A stretch of DNA of 64,000 nt from Pelagibius sp028280305 (lineage in GTDB: Bacteria > Pseudomonadota > Alphaproteobacteria > Kiloniellales > Kiloniellaceae), in NCBI RefSeq assembly GCF_965233615.1, contig NZ_OZ247495.1. One strand, 5' to 3'. Positions 16,426 to 24,204 of the stretch are shown piece by piece. Each line of letters begins with the position of its first letter. Within the stretch, counting starts at the first letter, position 1. The notes under the pieces were generated by a model, which saw nothing but the letters and a program-made list of their open reading frames with translations, made no database searches and was not told the origin of the DNA. The translations under genes and the position numbers were made by a program.

Positions 16426-17418
16426 CTAGCCCAGATATCCTTCCCTTTCGAACCAGGCGACGGCATCGCGGATCGCTTCGCCGGCCGAGCGGGGCTGATA
16501 GCCGAGCACCCCCGCGGCCTTGTCATGGCGGAAATACATCGGCTTCGCCGCCATTTTCAGCCCGTCCACCGTGAGCAGCGGCTCCTTTCCGCCACTGACG
16601 CGGGCCCAGGCCTCGGCCCCATAGGCCAGGGGAAAGAGGGGCCGGCGCGGCAGGCGGATCTTCGGCGGGCGGCGCCCCCGCAAAGCCGCCACTTGTGACA
16701 GGATTTCCGCCAACTTCAGGTTTTCGCCGCCCAGCAGGTAGCGCTCCCCGATCACGCCTTTGTCATAGGCAAGCAGGTGTCCGGCGGCGACATCGTCGAC
16801 ATGGACAACATTAAGGCCGGTATCGACGAAGGCGGGCACGCGACCCGTCGCCGCCTCCACCACCAGGCGCCCGGTGGGGGTCGGCTTCACGTCACGCGGG
16901 CCAATGGGGGTGGAGGGATTAACGATGACGACCGGCAGTCCCGCCTCCCGCTGCATCCGGCGAACCTCTTCCTCGGCCAGGAACTTGGAGCGTTTGTAGA
17001 CGCCGATCATATCGTCCAGGGCGACCGGGGTTTCCTCGTCCGCCGGCGTCCCGCCCGGCGCCTTGCCGAGCACCGCAACGGAAGAGGTATAGACCACCCG
17101 CTCGACCCCCTGGGCGAGGGCCGCGGCCATGAGCTGGCGGGTACCCTGTACGTTGGCGCGGTCCATTGCCGCCGGATCCCGGACCCAGATGCGGTAGTCG
17201 GCGGCGACGTGAAACAGCGCAGAGCAATCCTGCAGGGCCGCCGCAAGGGAATCGGCATCGGTCAGGTCGCCCTCGACCAGATCGACGGCGAGATCGTTAA
17301 GGTTGCGCCGGTCGCTGCCGGGCCGCACCAGACAGCGCGGCCGCTCGCCCCTGGCGATCAGCCCCCGCACCACCGCAGAGCCGACGAAGCCCGTGCCGCC
17401 TGTAACCAATGTCGTCAT
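16426..17418 (-). CDS. hpnA: Hopanoid-associated sugar epimerase HpnA
   Basis: About 330 residues from the ATG at 17418; the open frame beyond it is a shadow antisense to hpnM. It is an extended short-chain dehydrogenase with the cofactor motif GGTGFVG at 7-13, TSS at 111-113 and the catalytic YxxxK as Y141-K145 in VYKRSKFLAE. NPSTPIGPRDVKPTPTGRLV is characteristic of the hopanoid-associated subfamily. Its exact reaction is not firmly known; a role in making or altering the sugar-derived side chain is inferred from constant linkage to hpn genes. It runs divergent to hpnM and in the same direction as hpnH, 345 bases away. Confidence 0.92.
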   Translation of the reverse strand: MTTLVTGGTGFVGSAVVRGLIARGERPRCLVRPGSDRRNLNDLAVDLVEGDLTDADSLAAALQDCSALFHVAADYRIWVRDPAAMDRANVQGTRQLMAAALAQGVERVVYTSSVAVLGKAPGGTPADEETPVALDDMIGVYKRSKFLAEEEVRRMQREAGLPVVIVNPSTPIGPRDVKPTPTGRLVVEAATGRVPAFVDTGLNVVHVDDVAAGHLLAYDKGVIGERYLLGGENLKLAEILSQVAALRGRRPPKIRLPRRPLFPLAYGAEAWARVSGGKEPLLTVDGLKMAAKPMYFRHDKAAGVLGYQPRSAGEAIRDAVAWFEREGYLG

Positions 17419-17530
17419 GGCCGGCAGCTTGCCCGCGGCAGCCCGGTACGGCAAGTCGCAGACACAGATAGAATGGAATAGAAAAGCCCTTGCACCCCCG
17501 CCATTCATCCGTACATCTGATGACAACGAG

Positions 17531-18154
17531 ATGAAGGAACCCATTGTGAGACTGCCCAGCCTCCCCGCTCTGGCCCTCGCTCTTTTGTTCGCCGCCGGAC
17601 CGGCGACGGCGCAGGAAAGCGCCACCGCGCCGGTTGAGCGCCTGAACACCGCGTTGCTCGACGTGATGCAGAATGCCGAGGCCCTGGGGTACGAGGGCCG
17701 GGTCGAGCGTCTGGCGCCGCAGCTTGAGGACGTTTTCGACTTCGCAACCATGGCCCGCATTACCCTGGGCCGCCACTGGCGCGACCTGAAGCCGCCGCAG
17801 CAGGAAGCCTTTACCGAGGCCTTTACGGATTTCAGTGTCGCCGTCTTTGCCGACCGTTTCGACGGCTTCTCCGGCGAGCGCTTCGAAATCCTGGGCGAGC
17901 AGCCGGCGCGGCGCGGCGCCGTGCTGGTCCGCAACCAGATCGTGAAGAGCGACGGTGAAGCGGTGCCGATCAACTATCTTGCCCGGCCCGGCAAGGGCGG
18001 CGAAAGCTGGCAGTTGGTCGATATCCTGCTCGACGCCAAGTACAGCGAACTGGCCACCCGCCGCTCCGAATACAGCGGTATCGTGAAGAACCAGGGCATC
18101 GACGCCCTGATCGCCGCCCTGAAAGACAAGACCGCAGGCTACGCCGCGCCCTGA
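17531..18154 (+). CDS. hpnM: HpnM, MlaC/Ttg2D-family periplasmic lipid carrier
   Basis: About 207 residues from the ATG at 17531. A signal peptide covers residues 1-27 (LPALALALLFAAGPATA, then QES). The mature part is the Tol_Tol_Ttg2 (MlaC) fold, with DFATMARITLGRHWRDLKPPQQEAFTEAF, FEILGEQPARRGAVLVRNQIV and WQLVDILLDAKYSELATRRSEYSGI. MlaC-type proteins ferry lipids through the periplasm. Placement 112 bases from hpnA, divergent, makes this the hopanoid-linked HpnM, probably working with an HpnN-type RND exporter that is not in the window. The longer open frame upstream is a shadow of hpnA. Confidence 0.9.
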   Translation: MKEPIVRLPSLPALALALLFAAGPATAQESATAPVERLNTALLDVMQNAEALGYEGRVERLAPQLEDVFDFATMARITLGRHWRDLKPPQQEAFTEAFTDFSVAVFADRFDGFSGERFEILGEQPARRGAVLVRNQIVKSDGEAVPINYLARPGKGGESWQLVDILLDAKYSELATRRSEYSGIVKNQGIDALIAALKDKTAGYAAP

Positions 18155-18165
18155 TCCGCTCCCGC

Positions 18166-19170
18166 TCAGACCTCGATCACCAGTTTGCCGAAATGGCCGG
18201 CGGCCTGCATGGCACGGTAGGCCTCGGGGGCTTCCTCGAAAGCAAATGTCCGGTCGATGACCGGGCGCAGTTCGGATGCTGCAATGGCGCGGTTCATATC
18301 CTGGAACAACCGCCGCGAGCCGACATAGATGCCCTGCAAGGTGATCGACTTGGCCATGATCGGCCGTGGATTGATGGTGCCGCCGCTGAGCACGCCGATG
18401 AGGCCGATGGTTCCGGCGATCCGGGTGGCGGCGATCGACTTCTCCAAGGTGCCGGCGCCGCCGACCTCCACCGTCAAGTCGACCCCCCGCCCCTCAGTCA
18501 GCTCAAGAACCGCCTCTTCCCAGTCCGGGCTGCGACGATAGTTCACCGTCTGCCAGGCGCCCAGACTCTTCGCGCGCGCCAGCTTCTCATCGCTGGAGGA
18601 GGTGATGATCACCCTGGCCCCCATTAGGCCGGCGAACTGCAAGGCGAAGATCGAGACACCGCCGGTGCCGAGCAAGAGCACCCTGTCACCGGCCTTCACC
18701 CGACCAACGTCGACCAGTGCGCGCCAGGCCGTCAAGGCCGCGCAAGGCAGGGTCGCCGCCTCCGCGTAGCTCAGGTGACCGGGGATCTTCACCAACCCGC
18801 CCGCGCTGACGGTTACTTCCTCCGCCAGCATGCCATCGAGCGCGCCACCCAATGCCGAGGCCATGGCCTCCGGCGTGCAGGCGCCGTCGCCCCAGTCCTG
18901 GAAGAAGCAGCCGGCCACCCGGTCGCCGGGCGCAAACTCGGTGACCCCGGCGCCCGCCGCCAACACCTCGCCAGCGCCATCAGAATTGGGAATGCGCGGC
19001 AGGGCGATGCCGCGGGCCGCTGGGTCGCTGACCACACTGAGATCGCGATAGTTTATGGAACTGGCGCGGTTTCGCACGCGCACCTCGCCGGGGCCCGGCT
19101 CGATCGGGCGCAACTCCGCCATCTTCAATCCGTCAATACCGGTGGGCGTTTGAATCTGCCAGGCCCGCAT
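18166..19170 (-). CDS. Zinc-type alcohol dehydrogenase / quinone oxidoreductase family protein (MDR superfamily)
   Basis: About 334 residues from the ATG at 19170, which has a GGGAGTGG ribosome site; the upstream extension is not coding-like. It has the GroES-like N-terminal half (VRNRASSINYRDLSVVSDP, PNSDGAGEVLAAGAGVTEFAPGDRVAG) and a Rossmann half with LLLGTGGVSIFALQFAGLMGARVIITSSSDEKLARAKSLG. The four-cysteine structural zinc loop of classical alcohol dehydrogenases is absent, so it is closer to quinone reductases and enoyl reductases. Substrate unknown. It diverges from the MetE-like gene at 19328; the 157-base gap should hold both promoters. Confidence 0.88.
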   Translation of the reverse strand: MRAWQIQTPTGIDGLKMAELRPIEPGPGEVRVRNRASSINYRDLSVVSDPAARGIALPRIPNSDGAGEVLAAGAGVTEFAPGDRVAGCFFQDWGDGACTPEAMASALGGALDGMLAEEVTVSAGGLVKIPGHLSYAEAATLPCAALTAWRALVDVGRVKAGDRVLLLGTGGVSIFALQFAGLMGARVIITSSSDEKLARAKSLGAWQTVNYRRSPDWEEAVLELTEGRGVDLTVEVGGAGTLEKSIAATRIAGTIGLIGVLSGGTINPRPIMAKSITLQGIYVGSRRLFQDMNRAIAASELRPVIDRTFAFEEAPEAYRAMQAAGHFGKLVIEV

Positions 19171-19327
19171 GTCATCCACTCCCTCTGTTTTGTTGACAGC
19201 GATCATAGGGCGCCAAGTCGGCTGGATGAAGGGCGACAGATGAGAGCCACTGTCAACGCATGGCGATTGGCGATAACACCCCCCTCTGCTAGCGTCGGCC
19301 CAGAACTCGTTTTGGGGGAGTCCGAAG

Positions 19328-20377
19328 ATGCCGCTGCTGACCACCACCATCGGGGCCTATCCGAAACCCGAGAGCGTTGCCGTGCCGGACTGGTTCGACC
19401 CCGGCGCCATGGACAGTTCCGTCGCCACCACCGGCTATACAGCCGCCCTGGAGCGTCTGGGTTCGGAGGCCGAGGCGATTTTCGCTGAAGGCACGCGCCA
19501 GGTGATCGAGGACCAGGTTTCCTGCGGCATCGATATCCCCACCGACGGCGAGGTCAGGCGGGAAAACTATGTCCACTACCATTGCCGCCACCTCGACGGC
19601 TTCGACTTTGAAAACCTGACCCATCGCGTGCTGCGCGGCGGCGCTTACGAAACCGATTTGCCGACCATCCGCGGTGCGATCCGGGCGCGCGCGCCCTTCC
19701 TGCCGCATGACTGGAAGGTTGCCCAGGGCTTCACCGACAAGCCGGTGAAAATCACCCTGCCCGGGCCGATGACCATCGCCGATACCACCGCGGACGAGCA
19801 CTATGGCGACCCAAAGACTCTGGGGCATGACCTGGCCGCGGCGCTGAACGCCGAGGTGCTGGCCCTAGCCGAGGCCGGTTGCAAGGTGATCCAGATCGAC
19901 GAACCGCTCTTCGCGCGCAAGCCCGAAGCGGCGCTGGACTATGGCATGGCCAACATCGACCGTTGCTGGCAGGACGTACCGGAAGACGTTATCAAGGTGA
20001 TGCACATGTGCTGCGGCTACCCCAACTACCTGGATCAGGAAGACTACGCCAAGGCCGACCCCAACGCCTATCTGGCACTGGCCGAGGCCGTGGATGCCTC
20101 GCGCGTTGATGTGGTCTCCATCGAGGACGCGCACCGCCACAACGACCTCGGCCTGCTCGACCGCTTCAAAGACACCGCTGTCATCTTCGGCGTCATCGCC
20201 ATCGCCCGCAGCCGGGTGGAGAGCGTGGCGGAAGTGCGCGAACGCCTGCAGGCAGCCCTGCAGCACCTCCCCGCCGAACGCCTGATCGCCGGCCCGGATT
20301 GCGGCCTCGGCCATCTGGGGCGGGACCTCGCCATGAAGAAGCTGCGGGTACTGAGCGAAGCGGCGAAGGGAGTCTAA
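19328..20377 (+). CDS. MetE C-terminal-domain-like protein (cobalamin-independent methionine synthase II family)
   Basis: A 349-residue protein equal to only the C-terminal catalytic half of MetE; the N-terminal half of full-length methionine synthase is lacking. The zinc site is seen as VMHMCCGYP (H226, C228) with a later cysteine in GPDCGLGHLGRDLAM. IDEP at 190-193 and LPGPMTIADTTADE are typical. Short MetE-like proteins transfer methyl groups from donors other than methyltetrahydrofolate polyglutamate in several pathways, so the donor and acceptor are uncertain. ATG at 19328, with GGGGGAG about 8 bases upstream. It is divergent from the oxidoreductase at 18166-19170, which may act in the same pathway. 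Confidence 0.85.
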   Translation: MPLLTTTIGAYPKPESVAVPDWFDPGAMDSSVATTGYTAALERLGSEAEAIFAEGTRQVIEDQVSCGIDIPTDGEVRRENYVHYHCRHLDGFDFENLTHRVLRGGAYETDLPTIRGAIRARAPFLPHDWKVAQGFTDKPVKITLPGPMTIADTTADEHYGDPKTLGHDLAAALNAEVLALAEAGCKVIQIDEPLFARKPEAALDYGMANIDRCWQDVPEDVIKVMHMCCGYPNYLDQEDYAKADPNAYLALAEAVDASRVDVVSIEDAHRHNDLGLLDRFKDTAVIFGVIAIARSRVESVAEVRERLQAALQHLPAERLIAGPDCGLGHLGRDLAMKKLRVLSEAAKGV

Positions 20378-20397
20378 CGCCGCAGACAACGGGCTCA

Positions 20398-21168
20398 TCA
20401 GTCGGGCGATGCCGGATCGATGCCCGGCTTTTTGTCCGCCGAAGGCGACTGTCGCGCCTCTGCCGTGATGCTATCTTGCAGCGACAGATCGAGGATCATG
20501 ATTTTCTGCCAGATCTTGCGGGAAAGGTTGGTGGATAGTTCCTCCAACTCGTTCACCGTATCGATGACCACGGAGTCCTGGACACTCTGGGTATAGAGGG
20601 CGGCGATCTTGCCGGAGAGCGACAGCATCTCCGAACAGTAGTCGAGATAGCGTTCGATTTCCTGGCGGCCCATCACGCGCTTGGGGGAGCTCGCGGTCGG
20701 CTCTATGGTATCCAGCAGCACGCTGGGGTTCTTGGTCAACTGGTGCATGTCGATCACATGGATCATCGAGCGCAGCGAATGCAGCGAGACCAGGGCCCGC
20801 TTTCTTTTCCAGCGTGATTCCAGACTGACGATGAAGGCGATACCAAGCGCAACAATAATGGCAATGTTGGCCGCCGGCTCGATGATCTGCACCAAGGTGG
20901 TGGCCTCGGTTACCGGAGAGCTGAAATGAAGCTCTTTGAAAACCATCGCGAAAAGAGCAAGGCCTGCCGCCAGAATCCCAAGAGTGATCAGGCGGAGGCG
21001 CCAGTTGGGCCGCCCCAGCGCCAGGGCATCGCCGCGCATCTCGCGCGCCACCTGCGTGAAGTCCTCGGCCACCCGGCGCAGCCCCGATTCTGGAAAGCGC
21101 TCGCCGATCCGCTGAGCCAGTGTGTCCACCGTCGCAATGATGCGATCCGCATCGAGCGTCATTCTCAT
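20398..21168 (-). CDS. Two-TM membrane protein of unknown function
   Basis: About 256 residues from the ATG at 21168 (MRMTLDADRIIATVD); an ATG at 21162 is also possible, while the upstream extension to 21351 crosses a repeat and the promoter of the next gene. Two hydrophobic segments at about 58-77 (LRLITLGILAAGLALFAMVF) and 100-118 (AANIAIIVALGIAFIVSLE) form a membrane hairpin. The large C-terminal cytoplasmic part is mostly helical, with HSLRSMIHVIDMHQLTKNP and a KRVMGRQEIERYLDYCSEMLSLSGKIAALY segment. I have an impression of similar proteins in bacteria but know no function for them. Confidence 0.75.
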   Translation of the reverse strand: MRMTLDADRIIATVDTLAQRIGERFPESGLRRVAEDFTQVAREMRGDALALGRPNWRLRLITLGILAAGLALFAMVFKELHFSSPVTEATTLVQIIEPAANIAIIVALGIAFIVSLESRWKRKRALVSLHSLRSMIHVIDMHQLTKNPSVLLDTIEPTASSPKRVMGRQEIERYLDYCSEMLSLSGKIAALYTQSVQDSVVIDTVNELEELSTNLSRKIWQKIMILDLSLQDSITAEARQSPSADKKPGIDPASPD

Positions 21169-21207
21169 ATCGTACCGTACCCCGACGATGAAATCCGTTC
21201 GCGAGCC

Positions 21208-21234
21208 TAGAGCAGATCCGGGTTTGATGGAATC
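21208..21234. repeat. Half-copy of the interspersed palindromic repeat
   Basis: TAGAGCAGATCCGGGTTTGA followed by TGGAATC matches, as reverse complement, the right ends of the elements at 7562-7664 and 16288-16351. Only one arm is present here. It lies between the divergent membrane protein gene and the DapA-like gene. Confidence 0.65.
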
Positions 21235-21322
21235 AATCCCTGGCGTCTCATCCGGGCAATCCGGGAAGCTGCAAGACACCGCCGCCTTGACAGCTCCGCG
21301 CAAGAACTGCAATAAACCGCCC

Positions 21323-21400
21323 ATGAGCCAAGTCTTCCGCAGCGCTGCCAAACTGAAAAAGTCCTCCTCACCGGGGGCCGGGATTCGTTGCGCGCTTTAG
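21323..21400 (+). CDS. Possible 25-residue leader peptide with clustered lysine codons
   Basis: A short frame, ATG at 21323 to TAG at 21400, encodes MSQVFRSAAKLKKSSSPGAG and five more residues. Three lysines lie within four codons (residues 10, 12, 13). It is followed 25 bases later by an intrinsic terminator (21426-21453) and then by a DapA-family gene; DapA acts in lysine synthesis. That order resembles an attenuation leader. The ribosome site is weak, and short frames of this size arise by chance, so this is only a hypothesis. Confidence 0.25.
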   Translation: MSQVFRSAAKLKKSSSPGAGIRCAL

Positions 21401-21425
21401 GAAGTGGACCATAACGACCCGATTG

Positions 21426-21453
21426 AACCCCGCCGGTTTCGACGGGGTTTTTT
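21426..21453 (+). terminator. Intrinsic terminator upstream of the DapA-like gene
   Basis: AACCCCG (21426-21432) pairs with CGGGGTT (21443-21449), and the T run covers 21448-21453. It points in the plus direction 37 bases before the DapA-like start, yet no plus-strand gene lies between it and the divergent gene that starts at 21168. It should therefore end a short leader or small RNA made from about 21235-21425. Confidence 0.7.
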
Positions 21454-21489
21454 GTTGCTCCGTCTGCGGCCCGCAAGGAGAGAGACAAC

Positions 21490-22401
21490 ATGGACAACAA
21501 CCCGGCGAGACTGAGCGGTCTCTGGCTGCCGCTGATCACCCCCTTTAATGACGGCGCCTTGGACGAGGTTTCCCTGCGCCGACTGCTGCGACACTACGCG
21601 GCCGAGCCCATCGACGGCCTGATCCTGGCTGCGACATCGGGGGAGGGCCTGGCCCTGGATGAATCGGAGACGGAGCGTCTCGTTTCGATCACCGCGGAAG
21701 AACTTGGTGACAGGCGCGAGAGCCTGCCGGTCTATCTCGGGCTCTCCGGCAGTGCTACCCGCAAAGTCGCCCAGATGCTGCAGCGCACGGACGGCTGGCC
21801 CCTCGACGGCTACCTGATCGCCTGCCCCTCTTACATCAGGCCGAGTCAGGAAGGCCTGCTCCAGCACTTTACCGCCTTAGCCGGGGCGACGGCGCGGCCG
21901 ATCCTCATCTACAACATTCCCTATCGCACGGGGGTAAATCTGGAGAACGCGGCCATGCTGCGTTTGGCCGCATTTTCCAACATCGTCGGGCTCAAGGACT
22001 GCTCGGCCAATCCCGCCCAGTCCTTCGACCTGCTGCGCCGCCGGCCGAAAGACTTTGCGGTCCTGACTGGCGAGGACGCCCTCTTCTACAGCGCCCTGGC
22101 CCAGGGGGCCGACGGCGGCATCACCATGTCCGCGCATATCGAACCCCGTGCCTTCGCCGATGTTCGCAACAAGCTGCGCGCCGGCGATCAGGCCGCCGCG
22201 CTCTCGGACTGGTACGGGCTTTCGCATTTACCGGAGTTGCTCTTCGCCGAACCGAGCCCGGCGCCGGTAAAGCACTGGCTCTGGCGTATGGGCCTGATCG
22301 ACAGCCCGGAACTTCGCTTGCCGATGACCGGCATCAGCGAAGCCCTGGCACAGCGGATCGACCGGACAATCGAAACGCGCGCCCTGGCGAAAACAGCCTA
22401 G
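21490..22401 (+). CDS. Dihydrodipicolinate synthase (DapA)-family aldolase/lyase
   Basis: A 303-residue class I lyase barrel. The Schiff-base lysine is in IVGLKDCSAN (about K162), the catalytic tyrosine in LIYNIPYRTG, and the arginine of that motif is kept. The usual TTGE loop is replaced by ATSGEG, one serine change from canonical DapA. The enzyme may make tetrahydrodipicolinate precursors for lysine and peptidoglycan, but the same family includes N-acetylneuraminate lyases and keto-acid aldolases. The AGGAGAG ribosome site lies just upstream (21475-21482). A terminator and possible leader peptide precede it. I lean towards DapA but not firmly. Confidence 0.8.
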   Translation: MDNNPARLSGLWLPLITPFNDGALDEVSLRRLLRHYAAEPIDGLILAATSGEGLALDESETERLVSITAEELGDRRESLPVYLGLSGSATRKVAQMLQRTDGWPLDGYLIACPSYIRPSQEGLLQHFTALAGATARPILIYNIPYRTGVNLENAAMLRLAAFSNIVGLKDCSANPAQSFDLLRRRPKDFAVLTGEDALFYSALAQGADGGITMSAHIEPRAFADVRNKLRAGDQAAALSDWYGLSHLPELLFAEPSPAPVKHWLWRMGLIDSPELRLPMTGISEALAQRIDRTIETRALAKTA

Positions 22402-22411
22402 ACCGGAGTCT

Positions 22412-23611
22412 TCAGGCCTTCAGTGCCAGGTCCAGATCCTCGATCAGGTCGGCAGGGTCTTCCAGGCCGACCGAGAGCCGCAGCAGACCATCGCCGATAC
22501 CCAGTTCGGCACGTTCCTCGATCGAGAGGCGCTGATGGGTCGTGGTCGCCGGATGGGTGACGAGGCTTTTGGAATCGCCCAGATTATTAGAGATGTCGAT
22601 CACCTCCAGGGCGTTCAACAGGCGGAAAGCCCGGGCCTTGCCGCCCTCGACCTCGAAGGCCACCAGACTGCTGCCGCCCTTCATCTGGGTCTTGGCCAGG
22701 GCTGCCTGGGGATGGCTGTCGAGACCGGGATAGAGCACCCGGGTGACGCCGGACTGTTGTTCCAGGAACTGTGCCACGGCCAGCGCATTGGCGCAGTGGC
22801 GCTCGACCCGCAGATCCAGCGTCTCCAGGCCCTTCAGCATGACCCAGGCATTGAAGGGGCTCATGGAAGGGCCGGTATGGCGGTAGAGCATCTGCAGATG
22901 ATCGGTGATAAAGGCCTGGCTGGAGAGGATCGCCCCGCCCAGGGTACGGCCCTGGCCGTCAATGTGCTTGGTGGCGGAATAGACCACCACGTCGGCGCCG
23001 AAGTCGAGCGGCCGCTGCAGCATCGGCGTGGCAAAGACGTTATCGACCACCACGGTGGCGCCGGCGGCGTGGGCCAGATCGCTCACCGCTTTCAGGTCGA
23101 TGATCTCCAGCGTCGGATTGGAGGGAGTCTCCAGAAATACGCAATTGGCTCCCGGCTTCAACGCCGCTTCCCAGGCATCCAGATCGGTGCCGTCGACCAA
23201 CTGGGTTTCGATGCCGTAGCGCGGCAACATCTCGGCAACGATGTAGTGGCAGGAGCCGAACAGCGCGCGGGAGGCGACCACCCGGTCGCCCGCCTTCAAC
23301 TGGCAGAGCAGGGCGGCGAAGACGGCGCTCATGCCGCTGGCGGTGGCGCGGCAGGCTTCCGCGCCTTCGAGCAGGCGCAGCCGCTCCTCGAACATCGACA
23401 CCGTCGGATTGGCGTAGCGGGAATAGACGAAACGATCCTTGTCGCCCTTAAAGGCCGCCTCGGCCTCTTCGGCGGAGGCATAGACATAGCCGGAGGTCAG
23501 GTAGAGCGCTTCACTGGTTTCATCGAAGCCACTGCGGGACTGACCGCCGCGCACCAGTTCGGTTTGCGGGCGCCAGCGCCGCGTCGTGTTTGAATCCTTG
23601 GGCACTTTCAT
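22412..23611 (-). CDS. metZ: O-succinylhomoserine sulfhydrylase MetZ
   Basis: A 399-residue pyridoxal phosphate enzyme of the Cys/Met metabolism family. The cofactor lysine is K215 in VYSATKHIDGQGRTLGG, and the KHIDGQGR form is typical of MetZ rather than MetB. Other motifs are YSRYANPTVSMFEERL, ASGMSAVFAALL and the C-terminal DSKSLVTHPATTTH. MetZ makes homocysteine directly from O-succinylhomoserine and sulfide. A rhodanese-like gene lies 38 bases upstream on the same strand, a pairing common in alphaproteobacteria that suggests sulfur delivery or detoxification linked to methionine synthesis. I see no SAM riboswitch upstream of the pair. Confidence 0.93.
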   Translation of the reverse strand: MKVPKDSNTTRRWRPQTELVRGGQSRSGFDETSEALYLTSGYVYASAEEAEAAFKGDKDRFVYSRYANPTVSMFEERLRLLEGAEACRATASGMSAVFAALLCQLKAGDRVVASRALFGSCHYIVAEMLPRYGIETQLVDGTDLDAWEAALKPGANCVFLETPSNPTLEIIDLKAVSDLAHAAGATVVVDNVFATPMLQRPLDFGADVVVYSATKHIDGQGRTLGGAILSSQAFITDHLQMLYRHTGPSMSPFNAWVMLKGLETLDLRVERHCANALAVAQFLEQQSGVTRVLYPGLDSHPQAALAKTQMKGGSSLVAFEVEGGKARAFRLLNALEVIDISNNLGDSKSLVTHPATTTHQRLSIEERAELGIGDGLLRLSVGLEDPADLIEDLDLALKA

Positions 23612-23649
23612 CTTCCTGTTCTTGCAGTCGGCGCGGCTATCGTCTCGTT

Positions 23650-24072
23650 CTAGCCCTGAGCCCAGGGCAGGCCGGCGACCTTCCAGCCCCCGACGGAACC
23701 ACGATGGAGATCGCCGTTCCGATCCCCCTCAAAACCCTCAGCCACATTGTAACAGGGCCCGAAGCCCGCAGCGGTGAGCGCCATGGCGGCGGAGCGCGAC
23801 CGCGCACCGGAGCGGCAGATCAGCAACACCGGCTGGTCCTTGGCGACGCCACGGGCAGCGACTTCTCCAGCGAAATCGGCATTCATGTCCATGCCCGGGA
23901 AAACCTGCCAGGAAACGCAGATCGTCTCCTTGCTCAGACCGTCAAGCCGCGGCAGGCCCACGAAGTTCCACTCCGGCATCGTACGCACGTCGACCAGAAC
24001 CGCTTTCGGGTCTTCCTTCAACAAGGACCAAGCCTCGGCAGGGCTCAGATCACCAGCATAGCCTTCTTGCAT
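23650..24072 (-). CDS. Rhodanese-like sulfurtransferase
   Basis: A 140-residue single-domain rhodanese. The active-site loop is CRSGARS with Cys86 in LLICRSGARSRSAAMAL, and the N-terminal VLVDVRTMPEWNFVGLP is standard. The enzyme carries persulfide sulfur on the cysteine. It is 38 bases upstream of metZ on the same strand, so the two are likely one operon and the protein may handle sulfide or thiosulfate for homocysteine synthesis. No signal peptide, so cytoplasmic. The DNA upstream (24073-24204) holds the promoter but no riboswitch that I recognise. Confidence 0.9.
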   Translation of the reverse strand: MQEGYAGDLSPAEAWSLLKEDPKAVLVDVRTMPEWNFVGLPRLDGLSKETICVSWQVFPGMDMNADFAGEVAARGVAKDQPVLLICRSGARSRSAAMALTAAGFGPCYNVAEGFEGDRNGDLHRGSVGGWKVAGLPWAQG

Positions 24073-24204
24073 TTCGCCTCTCCCAAGTCAGCATCATAGG
24101 CACGACAGGCAAAGCCTCCTCTCACGGCAGCACCTGCGGGCCCTTTCGGGGCAGCGGAGTTTAGGCGTCCCGGCCGCAGACGCAACAGCCTTTCTGGTGT
24201 TTTG

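Noticed and set aside
21235..21425. Possible 4.5S RNA because of an isolated terminator
   Set aside because: The conserved GGTCAGGTCCGGAAGGAAGC-type core of 4.5S RNA is not present.
24073..24204. Possible SAM or SAH riboswitch upstream of rhodanese-metZ
   Set aside because: I looked for the SAM-II core and the SAH aptamer pattern on the minus strand and found neither.
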